A DNA stretch of 64,000 nt from Bradyrhizobium diazoefficiens (GTDB lineage: Bacteria > Pseudomonadota > Alphaproteobacteria > Rhizobiales > Xanthobacteraceae): the NCBI RefSeq assembly GCF_016616235.1, contig NZ_CP067100.1:1485001-1549000 (forward strand), given 5' to 3'. The notes under the pieces were generated by a model that saw nothing but the letters and a program-made list of their open reading frames with translations, was not told where the DNA came from and made no database searches. Below are positions 16,305-26,676 of this stretch, one piece after another (positions within the stretch are counted from its first letter, which is position 1; every line of letters starts with the position of its first letter). The position numbers were made by a program, and so were the translations under genes.

Positions 16305-17270
16305 TTATTCCGCTGCGGCGCGCTCGCTGGCGCGCAGGGCCAGGAAGCGTTCGGCCTCGAGCGCGGCCATGCAGCCGAGGCCGGCGGCCGTGACGGCCTG
16401 ACGATAGGTCTCGTCGGCAACGTCGCCGGCGGCGAACAGGCCGGGCACCGAGGTCGCGGTCGAATTCGGAGCGACCTCGATATAGCCCGAGGGTTTGAGT
16501 TTGACCTGGTCTTTCACCAGCTCGGTCGCGGGCGCATGGCCGATGGCGATGAAGACGCCGTCGGTCTTCACGTCCGTGAGCGCACCGGTCTTGACGTTCT
16601 TCAGCCGCACATGGGTGACCTTGTTCGGGCTCTCGGTGCCGCAGATCTCGTCGACAGCGGAGTCCCAAACCACCTTGATCTTGGGGTGCCTGAACAGACG
16701 CTCCTGCAGGATGCGCTCGGCGCGGAAATGGTCGCGGCGATGCACGATGGTGACCTGCGAGGCGTGGTTGGTGAGGTACAGGGCTTCCTCGACGGCGGTA
16801 TTGCCGCCGCCGACCACCACGACGTCCTTGTTGCGGTAGAAGAAGCCGTCGCAGGTGGCGCAGGCCGAGACGCCGCCGCCCTGGAACTTGGCCTCGGACG
16901 GCAGCCCGAGCCAGCGCGCCTGCGCGCCTGTGGCGAGGATCACGGTGTCGGCGAGATAGACGTCGCCGCTGTCGCAAGTGAGGCGGAACGGCCGGTGCGA
17001 GGTGTCGAGCTTGATGACCAGGTCGGAGACGATCCTGGTGCCGACATGGACCGCCTGCTTCTCCATCTGCTCCATCAGCCAGGGGCCCTGGATCACGTCG
17101 GCGAAGCCCGGATAGTTCTCGACGTCGGTGGTGATGGTGAGCTGGCCGCCCGGCTGGATGCCCTGGATCAGGATTGGCTCGAGCATCGCGCGCGCGGCGT
17201 AGATCGCGGCGGTGTAGCCGGCGGGGCCGGAGCCAATGATGACGACCTTTGCATGAACAGGAACGGACAT
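16305..17270 (-). CDS. trxB: Thioredoxin reductase (NADPH)
   Basis: A 321-residue flavoprotein that passes electrons from NADPH to thioredoxin. The FAD-binding GSGPAGYTAAIYAARA is at residues about 13-28, the redox-active CATC in GVSACATCDGFF near 145, and the NADPH-binding VVVGGGNTAVEEAL next to it; the C-terminal FAD contact is GLFAAGDVADETYRQAVTAAG. The length matches low-molecular-weight bacterial TrxB. It is the first gene of an operon with the LysR regulator, and it is divergent from the Lrp-family gene, with a palindromic operator candidate between them. Confidence 0.97.
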   Translation of the reverse strand: MSVPVHAKVVIIGSGPAGYTAAIYAARAMLEPILIQGIQPGGQLTITTDVENYPGFADVIQGPWLMEQMEKQAVHVGTRIVSDLVIKLDTSHRPFRLTCDSGDVYLADTVILATGAQARWLGLPSEAKFQGGGVSACATCDGFFYRNKDVVVVGGGNTAVEEALYLTNHASQVTIVHRRDHFRAERILQERLFRHPKIKVVWDSAVDEICGTESPNKVTHVRLKNVKTGALTDVKTDGVFIAIGHAPATELVKDQVKLKPSGYIEVAPNSTATSVPGLFAAGDVADETYRQAVTAAGLGCMAALEAERFLALRASERAAAE

Positions 17271-17444
17271 TTCGATGGACGCCTTTCACGGGGGATTTGC
17301 AGCGCGGGCGCGGAACATGCCGGGAGGCGTCGCGGAGGCGCTGAAATGTCAGAGCTAATCTAAGCCTTCTGATGAGCTATGCAAGAATTGCATTCCCTGT
17401 CGGCGGATTTTTCCAACAAGGAACAAAAGTCGATTGCGATGCAC

Positions 17445-17461
17445 GCGCAATAAAATTGCGC
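17445..17461. promoter_or_regulatory. Perfect palindrome, candidate Lrp-family operator
   Basis: GCGCAAT-AAA-ATTGCGC is a perfect 7-bp inverted repeat with a 3-nt AT centre, 76 bases before the Lrp-family start and within the trxB divergent region. Length and AT centre fit AsnC/Lrp dimer sites, so autoregulation is inferred. A second GATTGCGAT half lies at about 17432-17440. Confidence 0.6.
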
Positions 17462-17536
17462 TAACGCCGCGGACTGCGCTATGAGGATTGCGAAAACCAG
17501 CGAATACCGCCGCAAAAGGGCAGGAGTTCCAATCAC

Positions 17537-18016
17537 GTGTCGCGGAACCTAGACGAGATTGACCTGAAAATTCTCACTGAGATCCAGGCCGACGGTCGAA
17601 TCACGAATGTTGAGCTGGCCAAGCGGGTCGGCATCTCGCCCCCGCCGTGTCTCCGCCGCGTCAGGACGCTGGAGGAGGAAGGCTATATCCACGGCTATCG
17701 CGGCCTGCTCGACGCCCGCAAGCTCGGCTTCGACGTCACCGTGTTCGCCGCCGTGCATCTCTCCAGCCAGGCCGAGGCCGACTTGCGCGCCTTCGAGGAG
17801 TTCGTCCGCGCCGAGCCCTTGGTGCGTGAATGCTGGATGCTATCGGGCGAGGTCGATTTCATCCTGAAATGCGTCGCGCCGGACATGGCGACGTTCCAGG
17901 ATTTCGTCACGCATCTCACCGCCGCGCCGCACGTGCGCAACGTGCGGACGTCGCTGGTGCTGCATAACTCCAAATACGAGGCGGCCGTGCCGCTCGACGT
18001 GAAGGGGCGCAGGTAG
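17537..18016 (+). CDS. Lrp/AsnC-family transcriptional regulator
   Basis: A 159-residue regulator with an N-terminal winged helix-turn-helix (LDEIDLKILTEIQADGRITN, recognition helix in AKRVGISPPPCLRRVRTLEE) and a C-terminal RAM ligand-binding domain (WMLSGEVDFILKCVAPDMAT). Such proteins sense amino acids and assemble as dimers to octamers. The GTG start at 17537 follows AGGAG. The protein is transcribed away from trxB; the perfect palindrome at 17445 is the probable binding site. The PPPC pattern at the recognition helix is common in Rhizobiales members of the family. Confidence 0.92.
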   Translation: MSRNLDEIDLKILTEIQADGRITNVELAKRVGISPPPCLRRVRTLEEEGYIHGYRGLLDARKLGFDVTVFAAVHLSSQAEADLRAFEEFVRAEPLVRECWMLSGEVDFILKCVAPDMATFQDFVTHLTAAPHVRNVRTSLVLHNSKYEAAVPLDVKGRR

Positions 18017-18024
18017 CTTTGATC

Positions 18025-18166
18025 TCGTGCCCCGGACGCAGCGCAGCGCTTCTTCCGCGGTGCGCTGCAGAGCCGAGGCCCATCTCACGGCGCCTTCCCA
18101 TGTTGCCTTCTGGGTCCCGGCTCAGCGCGGCAGCGTAAGAACGCTGCAGCGCGTCCGGGACACGAG
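18025..18166. repeat. Palindromic repeat, family C (CGTGCCCCGGACGC)
   Basis: The left end CTCGTGCCCCGGACGCAGCG and the right end CGCGTCCGGGACACGAG mirror each other across about 100 bases. A second member lies at 26527-26663. Confidence 0.75.
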
Positions 18167-18206
18167 AATGAGGGCGCGAGTCCATCACATTCCCAACAAC
18201 ACGCAA

Positions 18207-18240
18207 AAACAAAGGCCGCGCAGATCGCGCGGCCTTTTCA
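18207..18240. terminator. Bidirectional terminator between the Lrp-family gene and greA
   Basis: The stem AAAGGCCGCG/CGCGGCCTTT (10 bp, loop 7) is flanked by CAAAAACAAA on one side and TTTTC on the other, so it can end both convergent transcripts. Confidence 0.85.
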
Positions 18241-18268
18241 AACCTCACAGCGCGCAGCAGCAACTCCG

Positions 18269-18742
18269 TTACCGCCACTCCACCTTGGTGATCTCATAGG
18301 CCTTGGCGCCGCCGGGCGTGTTGACCTCGACGGAGGCGCCCTTCTTCTTGCCGATCAGCGCGCGCGCGAGCGGCGAGGTGATGGAGATGCGGCCCTTCTT
18401 GGCGTCGGCCTCGACCTCGCCGACGATCTGCCACACCGTCTTCTTCTCGGTGTCCTCGTCGACCAGCGTCACTGTGGCGCCGAACTTGATGGTGTCGCCG
18501 GAGAGCTTGGAAATGTCGATGATGTCGGCGCGCGCGAGCTTGTCCTCGAGCTCGGCGATGCGGCCCTCGTTGTGGGACTGCTCTTCTTTCGCGGCGTGAT
18601 ATTCCGCGTTTTCCGACAGGTCGCCGTGCGAACGCGCCTCCGCAATGTGCTCGATGATGCGCGGACGGTCTTCCGACTGGCGCTTCTTCAATTCTTCCCC
18701 GAGCGCGACAAAGCCGGCCTGGGTCATCGGAACCTTTTCCAT
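18269..18742 (-). CDS. greA: Transcription elongation factor GreA
   Basis: A 157-residue protein that enters the secondary channel of RNA polymerase and stimulates cleavage of backtracked transcripts. The N-terminal coiled coil carries the tip acidic motif in [20 protein letters not shown] (the DLSEN signature with its D and E catalytic residues), and the C-terminal FKBP-like domain ends [18 protein letters not shown]. The length is that of canonical GreA. It lies 225 bases downstream of carB on the same strand, past a hairpin, so it probably has its own promoter. Confidence 0.97.
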   Translation of the reverse strand: MEKVPMTQAGFVALGEELKKRQSEDRPRIIEHIAEARSHGDLSENAEYHAAKEEQSHNEGRIAELEDKLARADIIDISKLSGDTIKFGATVTLVDEDTEKKTVWQIVGEVEADAKKGRISITSPLARALIGKKKGASVEVNTPGGAKAYEITKVEWR

Positions 18743-18869
18743 CTCTTCTCTCGTCCTTCAGCCACGCGCCCGCAACGACAGGGGGCGCGACAGCCTTGAT
18801 TCGTCGGTATGTCCGGGGCTGAACACACGGCCACCGGAGCGCTACGTGGGTTTGGCGCCGGAACAGAAC

Positions 18870-18907
18870 AACCACATGGCCGGACAGTTCCTCCGGCCAT
18901 TGTGGCT
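18870..18907 (-). terminator. Hairpin after carB
   Basis: CCACATGGCCGGA and TCCGGCCATTGTGG pair around the loop CAGTTCC. The following minus-strand sequence GTTGTTCTGTT is only moderately T-rich, so termination may be partial. Confidence 0.55.
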
Positions 18908-18966
18908 TCATTGCCAATCACTTAGCGGAAGGCTCAACCCGTCAAGGCCTGGCCTCCCGCGCGCGA

Positions 18967-22431
<3,465 letters not shown>

Positions 22432-22459
22432 CAACTCTCGCCGGGCTGGAATCTGGGCA

Positions 22460-22490
22460 CAAAAAAAGGGCGCGCTCGCCGCGCGTCCCC
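22460..22490 (-). terminator. Terminator between the MFS gene and carB
   Basis: On the minus strand GGGACGCGC pairs with GCGCGCCC (one bulged A) over a GGCGA loop and is followed by seven T. It separates the MFS transcript from carB. Confidence 0.8.
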
Positions 22491-22574
22491 TTCTGCGAGA
22501 GCGCGGGGTCTTCCCTCGCGCGCGGGTGGGTCATAGACCAGTTTTTGGGGCGGCGAAACCCCGAAAAATGCCCA

Positions 22575-23744
22575 TCAACCGGCAATTTTGACGGGTTTTG
22601 GCCGTGCCTGCCAGCCGCGGGCGAGATGCACCAGAAGCGAGGCTGCAACGCTCGATCCGCCGATCCAGCCGAGATCGTTCGGCGACAGGGTGGCCAGCAC
22701 CGCGCCGCCCAATGCGCCCCCGATGGCGAAGCCGAGATACATTGCGGAGGCATTGAGCGAGAGCGCGATCATCGAGGCCTGCGGCTCGATCCGGATGATG
22801 CTGGCGATCTGGGCCGGGTAGAACGCCCAGCCCGAGAGGCCCCAGAGGAAGATAGCGCCCAGCACGGCGTAATGCGCCTGCCCCGGCATCAGCTTCAGGA
22901 CCAGCGAATACAGCATCAGCGCGCTCGCCATGCCGGCAAGGCCAAGGGCTGCGGTCGCCAGCGCGCCGAGCCGGTCGGCCAGGACGCCGCCGAGCATGTT
23001 GCCGATCGCGGCGGCACCGCCGAACACCAGCAACGCGAGGCTGATCTGCGAGGCATCGAAACCGAGGCCGCGCAGCGGGACGGCGAAGTAAGTGAAAAGG
23101 GTGAAGCCGCCGAGAGCCCAGAGAATGGTGATCAGGAGCGCGATCACGACATTGCTGTGACGCGCCACCGCCAGCCTTTCGCCGAACGAGGCCGTATTGC
23201 GCGGCAGACCGCGGGGCAGGCCGAGTAGAAGGCCTGCGAGCGCGACAGTCCCAATCAGGGCAACCATCGCAAAGGTCGCGCGCCAGCCGAGCAGGCTGCC
23301 GACCAGATTGCCGAGGGGAACGCCGATGACGGTCGCAACCGTAAGGCCGGAGGTGACAAGCGCGACGGCGCGGCCGCGCCGTTCAGGGGAGGCGACGGCC
23401 ACCGACACGGCGAGCGCCGTCGGCATGCACAGCCCGGAGCCCAGCGCCATCAGCATCCGCGAGGCCAGCAGCAGGGCGTAGCTGGAGGCCACCATAGCCG
23501 CGAGGTTGCCGGCGATGAAGGTCGTCAGCGCCAGTGCCAGCACGGTACGGCGGTCGATATTGTTCAGCGCCACGGCCAGGATCGGCGAGCCCACGGCATA
23601 GGTGAGGGCATAGGCGGTGACCAATTGCCCGGCGGCCGGGACCGAAATCGTAAGATCATTGGCGATCGCCGGCAAAAGCCCTGCAATGACAAAGCCTTCC
23701 GTGCCGATTGCGAAGGCCCCGAGGGCCAGCCAGAATATGCTCAT
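22575..23744 (-). CDS. MFS drug/sugar efflux transporter (DHA1 type)
   Basis: A 389-residue inner-membrane transporter with twelve predicted spans. The start MSIFWLALGAFAIGTEGFVI and the motif AYALTYAVGSPILAVAL, with the loop motif NNIDRRTVL and ASRMLMALGSGLCMPTALA, match the DHA1 subfamily that includes AraJ-like and chloramphenicol or arabinose exporters. The ATG at 23744 was chosen because the longer frame upstream crosses the promoter region. The gene is divergent from an ArsR-type regulator, and two copies of a GTTCAAT-N4-ATTGAAC-like palindrome lie between them, so repression by that regulator and induction by an unknown compound is inferred. Confidence 0.9.
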   Translation of the reverse strand: MSIFWLALGAFAIGTEGFVIAGLLPAIANDLTISVPAAGQLVTAYALTYAVGSPILAVALNNIDRRTVLALALTTFIAGNLAAMVASSYALLLASRMLMALGSGLCMPTALAVSVAVASPERRGRAVALVTSGLTVATVIGVPLGNLVGSLLGWRATFAMVALIGTVALAGLLLGLPRGLPRNTASFGERLAVARHSNVVIALLITILWALGGFTLFTYFAVPLRGLGFDASQISLALLVFGGAAAIGNMLGGVLADRLGALATAALGLAGMASALMLYSLVLKLMPGQAHYAVLGAIFLWGLSGWAFYPAQIASIIRIEPQASMIALSLNASAMYLGFAIGGALGGAVLATLSPNDLGWIGGSSVAASLLVHLARGWQARPKPVKIAG

Positions 23745-23761
23745 TTGAGGATGATCCCTAT

Positions 23762-23779
23762 GTTCAATGTCTATTGAAC
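23762..23779. promoter_or_regulatory. Operator copy 1, GTTCAAT-N4-ATTGAAC
   Basis: A perfect 7-bp inverted repeat with a 4-nt spacer, 18 bases upstream of the MFS start codon. It probably overlaps the MFS promoter. Confidence 0.7.
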
Positions 23780-23809
23780 TATCGAACGCGAAGATTTCCC
23801 TGTCAATTG

Positions 23810-23827
23810 GTTCAAGAACTATTGAAC
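23810..23827. promoter_or_regulatory. Operator copy 2, GTTCAAG-N4-ATTGAAC
   Basis: The same palindrome with one mismatch, 48 bases from copy 1 and 31 bases before the regulator's start codon. The pair suggests joint control of both divergent genes. Confidence 0.65.
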
Positions 23828-23857
23828 ATAGAGGCCGCTTTGCTATGATTCCGGACC

Positions 23858-24229
23858 ATGAGCCGCACACCCCTCCATCCCACCCGCGAGCAGATCGAGC
23901 TGCCGATGGTTCTGGATTGCTTGAGCGATCCAATCCGTCTTGCGATCGTCTACCAGCTCGCCCAGCAGGAACGTGTCAGCAGCGAACTCTGCTGTGGCGA
24001 TTTCAACGGGCTCGCCGGCAAGTCGAACCTCGCCTATCACTTCGCAAAATTGCGCGAATGCGGCCTGATGCTGACGCGCGTCGCAGGGACCAACCGCTTC
24101 ATGCGGCTGCGCCGCGAGGATCTCGACGCGCGGTTTCCGGGCCTGCTCGATGCCGTCCTCAAGTCAGCGGCGAAGGATGCGGATAGGCTTCAGCTGATTG
24201 CGGAGTGCGATGTGGTTGAGGCGGATTGA
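23858..24229 (+). CDS. ArsR-type winged-helix repressor
   Basis: A 123-residue helix-turn-helix protein. The core is LPMVLDCLSDPIRLAIVYQL, a short wing-bearing DNA-binding domain (SNLAYHFAKLRECGLMLTRV) and a turn with TNRFMRLRREDL, as in ArsR-family proteins that regulate an adjacent transporter. A cysteine pair (SSELCCGDFNG) lies in the middle and could be a metal or redox sensor, although the usual CxC metal motif is absent. The ATG at 23858 is the first in frame. Divergent arrangement with the MFS gene and the two shared palindromes indicate that it controls the pump and itself. Confidence 0.85.
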   Translation: MSRTPLHPTREQIELPMVLDCLSDPIRLAIVYQLAQQERVSSELCCGDFNGLAGKSNLAYHFAKLRECGLMLTRVAGTNRFMRLRREDLDARFPGLLDAVLKSAAKDADRLQLIAECDVVEAD

Positions 24230-24362
24230 CGATTTCGCGCTTCTTCGAGGTTTGCTTTGAGCGGCCTGTCGAAGCGTGCCCGTCTTCGCCCTTCGGGCTT
24301 CGCCGAGGCAGCCTTCGCTACGACAGGGCTTGCCTAGCCGAAGCGGCGTCAGCCGCGAAGGC

Positions 24363-24438
24363 TGGAGACCCGGCCTGGATTTGAACCAGGATAAAGAGCG
24401 ATGCACCGCCCTCGCGTAGACGCTTCCGCCACCGGGCC
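24363..24438 (-). tRNA. Unusual tRNA-like gene, tRNA-Cys(GCA)-like with an 8-nt anticodon loop
   Basis: On the minus strand 76 nt fold as a cloverleaf. The acceptor GGCCCGG pairs with CCGGGTC (one G-U), the D stem is GCG/CGC, the T arm is perfect (CCTGG-TTCAAAT-CCAGG), and CCA is encoded. The discriminator is U73. The anticodon stem AGGGC/GCTCT leaves an 8-nt loop GGTGCATC instead of 7; if the T is taken as U33 the anticodon is GCA (Cys). U73 and GCA are both cysteine identity elements. The D loop GAAGCGTCTA lacks the usual GG, and the variable loop is one base short. It may be a degenerate tRNA, or a genuine non-canonical species. Confidence 0.5.
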
Positions 24439-24492
24439 GGGACAATCATGTCCGATCCGGCGGTGTCAGGCCACCTCAGCCGATGATTATGC

Positions 24493-25194
24493 TTAACGCA
24501 CCAGGGGCGGTCGCGCGACGAAGGTCATGCGCCAGCGATTGTGGCCGATATTGGCGTGCGCACGCTGGGCCGCGAAGCCGGCCGCGGTGAGCTTGGCGGT
24601 GATCTCGTCCTCGCTGTAGCGCTGGAGCCCGATGCGCGAGCGCAGATGACGGTAATCTGACAGTGCGGTGCTGATGAGCCCGATCAGCGCGTCCTTCAGG
24701 AAGCCATGCCGGAGGCCAAAGCTCAGCAGCGCCATCACGTCGCGGCCCATGCCCACATTGGGCTGCAGGATATCGCCGAGCACAAGCTTGCCGGAGGGCT
24801 TCAGGATGCGGCGGATGGTGAGGAGCGCGGCATCGAGCTCCTCGGGCGCCATGTATTGCGCGACCGAGTTCATCACCACCAGGTCGATGGACTGATCCTG
24901 CATCTTGCGGACGTCGTCGAGCGAGCGGACGCGGATCTTTGTGTTCGGGGCAAAGCGCGCAATCAGCCGGCCGCGCACCCCGGGTGCCGGCTCGGCGAGG
25001 ATCAGCTGGCCGCAGGCAGATGCGACCTGGCTCGCCGACAGCGCCTCGCCGCAGGCATAGTCCAGCACGGTCGCGTCGGGCGAGGAGATGTAGCCGATGA
25101 TGTCCCGCGCGATGATCTGGAAGTGCAAATCGCGATGCAGCTTGCTGACATAGATCGTATGCGTGGAGTCGTAGTAATCGATCCAATCGTCCAT
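24493..25194 (-). CDS. SAM-dependent class I methyltransferase
   Basis: A 233-residue protein with the Rossmann-like methyltransferase fold. Motif I is VLDYACGEALSASQVASACG near residue 48, an acidic residue after strand 2 is in LILAEPAPG, and motif IV is IDLVVMNSVAQYM; RILKPSGKLVLGDIL follows as the post-motif strand. The N-terminus MDDWIDYYDSTHTIYVSKLH contains a tyrosine-rich helix. The ATG at 25194 was preferred over an upstream alternative because a GGTCGGGAT tract precedes it. The substrate is unknown; similarity to O- or N-methyltransferases acting on small natural products is only general. It is divergent from dps. Confidence 0.85.
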   Translation of the reverse strand: MDDWIDYYDSTHTIYVSKLHRDLHFQIIARDIIGYISSPDATVLDYACGEALSASQVASACGQLILAEPAPGVRGRLIARFAPNTKIRVRSLDDVRKMQDQSIDLVVMNSVAQYMAPEELDAALLTIRRILKPSGKLVLGDILQPNVGMGRDVMALLSFGLRHGFLKDALIGLISTALSDYRHLRSRIGLQRYSEDEITAKLTAAGFAAQRAHANIGHNRWRMTFVARPPLVR

Positions 25195-25222
25195 GGTATC
25201 CCGACCCAACGGTTCCTGTTCA

Positions 25223-25248
25223 GGAACCGGCGCTGCCCCCTATGCGTT
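25223..25248 (+). promoter_or_regulatory. EcfG-type general stress promoter upstream of dps
   Basis: GGAACC (25223-25228) and CGTT (25245-25248) are separated by 16 bases, the consensus for the alphaproteobacterial general stress sigma factor EcfG. The -35 element is half of a perfect palindrome GGTTCCTG-TT-CAGGAACC (25211-25228). The dps start lies 53 bases downstream. Confidence 0.75.
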
Positions 25249-25300
25249 AGGGCGGCGGCAACGCGCCGTCAATGTCCGCGTCCTAACAGGAAGGTTTCCC

Positions 25301-25825
25301 GTGAGCAAAGCCCCCAGCAAGGTCTCGCCCGACCTCGACACTCCCACCGATCTGTCGCCCCAGGCGGTCAACAAGGTTTCCGAGGCGCTCAACGTGCTTC
25401 TGGCCGACGCATTCGCGCTGTACCTGAAGACCAAGAATTTCCACTGGCACATCAGCGGCCGGCATTTCCGCGACTATCACCTTCTGCTCGACGAGCAGTC
25501 CGACCAGATCTTCGCCACCACCGACCAGCTCGCCGAGCGCGTCCGCAAGATCGGCGGCACCACGCTGAAGTCGATCGGCCAGGTCGCCAAGCTCCAGACC
25601 ATCAAGGACAACAACGAGGACTACGTTCCGCCGCGTGAGATGCTGCGTGAATTGATGCAGGACAACAAGCACGTCGCCGCTGCGATGCGCAAGGCGCACG
25701 AGGTCTGCGATGAGGCCGGCGACGTCGCCAGCGCGAGCATCCTCGAAGTCTTCATCGACGAGACCGAGCGCCGGACGTGGTTCCTGTTCGAAGCCACCCG
25801 CCAGGAAGGCGGCAACGAGGCGTAG
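25301..25825 (+). CDS. dps: Dps-family ferritin-like DNA-protection protein
   Basis: A 174-residue four-helix protein. The ferroxidase-site signature is in KTKNFHWHISGRHFRDYHLL and DEQSDQIFATTDQLAERVRK, with the His and Asp/Glu ligands that Dps dodecamers share between subunits. Dps oxidises ferrous iron with hydrogen peroxide and protects DNA during starvation and stress. The GTG start follows AGGAAGG. An EcfG-type promoter 53 bases upstream places it in the general stress response. The N-terminal 20 residues (SKAPSKVSPDLDTPTDLSPQ) are polar and may form a flexible tail. Confidence 0.93.
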   Translation: MSKAPSKVSPDLDTPTDLSPQAVNKVSEALNVLLADAFALYLKTKNFHWHISGRHFRDYHLLLDEQSDQIFATTDQLAERVRKIGGTTLKSIGQVAKLQTIKDNNEDYVPPREMLRELMQDNKHVAAAMRKAHEVCDEAGDVASASILEVFIDETERRTWFLFEATRQEGGNEA

Positions 25826-25835
25826 GGGATTGCGT

Positions 25836-25929
25836 CGGGTGGGCAAAGCGAAGTGTGCCCACCAACCGTATCGTGCCGATAGATTTGGTGGGCACGGCGC
25901 GCAAGAGCGCGCCTTTGCCCTCCCTACGG
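25836..25929. repeat. Palindromic repeat, family D (GGTGGGCAAAGCG / GGTGGGCACG)
   Basis: GGTGGGCAAAGCGAAGTGTG CCCACC is a local hairpin, followed by a mirrored GGTGGGCACGGCGCGCAAGAG and CGCGCCTTTGCCC. It fills the convergent gap between dps and the cupin gene. Confidence 0.7.
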
Positions 25930-25945
25930 CACACCGCGCTCTCGA

Positions 25946-26467
25946 CTACTGCCACAACCGCATCAGCGCACCATTGCTCCCTGTCACGGGATCTGCCGGT
26001 GGCAGCGCCACTTGCGGAATCGTCTTCAGCGCCTTGGCATGGTTCTCTGGCGTCGCCCGTGTAACCTCCATCTTCGCGCCCGGCGGATAGGCGCCGATCA
26101 CGCAGAAATCGTCGCTGGCCCTGATGCATTGATGGCCGGTGCCGGCGGGCAGGATCGCAATATCGCCCGCCTTGATTTCGAGCTCCTGGCCGTGATCGCC
26201 GCCGAAGCGGACCCGCGCGTGGCCGCGCGCGACGCCGAGCACCTCGTGAACGGTCGCATGATAGTGCAGATAATCGTAGACGCCGTTGCGCCAGCTGCCG
26301 CCCCAGCCGTTCGCGCCGAACAGGTTTTCGATCGTCTCCTCCGGCCGCTTCCGATCGAGCTTCACCGCGCCCTGATAGACCAGGAAGGGGAGGATGTTGT
26401 TCGGCACGAGCCCGTCGTCCTCGAACACGATGGCGAGCGGCTCGGCATGGTCGCGGACGGCGGACAT
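25946..26467 (-). CDS. YjlB-like cupin protein
   Basis: A 173-residue single-domain cupin. Cupin motif 1 is seen in YDYLHYHATVHEVLGVARGH (two histidines and a glutamate as metal ligands) and motif 2 in ILPAGTGHQCIRASDDF (third histidine). The start MSAVRDHAEPLAIVFEDDGL and the NNILPFLVYQGAV segment match the YjlB-type family of uncharacterised cupins. It probably binds a metal and a small carboxylate; no reaction can be named. It lies between the dps and carA genes on the minus strand, flanked on both sides by palindromic repeats. Confidence 0.8.
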   Translation of the reverse strand: MSAVRDHAEPLAIVFEDDGLVPNNILPFLVYQGAVKLDRKRPEETIENLFGANGWGGSWRNGVYDYLHYHATVHEVLGVARGHARVRFGGDHGQELEIKAGDIAILPAGTGHQCIRASDDFCVIGAYPPGAKMEVTRATPENHAKALKTIPQVALPPADPVTGSNGALMRLWQ

Positions 26468-26526
26468 GGCTGGGCCCCTGCGCGGACGTAGCAGGATTCA
26501 ACGGGCATTGCCCGCAGTGCGTTCCT

Positions 26527-26663
26527 CTCGTGTCCCGGACGCGATGCAGCGCGCAACGCTGCGTCGCAGAGCCGGGACCCAGTGTGCCGCGGCCATGGGC
26601 CCCGGTTCAACAGCGCATCACGCCGCAAAGAGCGGCGTGCTGCACTGCGCCCGGGACACGAGA
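26527..26663. repeat. Palindromic repeat, family C
   Basis: CTCGTGTCCCGGACGCGATG on the left and GCGCCCGGGACACGAGAG on the right mirror each other. It is the second member of the family seen at 18025-18166. Confidence 0.75.
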
Positions 26664-26676
26664 GCCGTAGCTCGCC

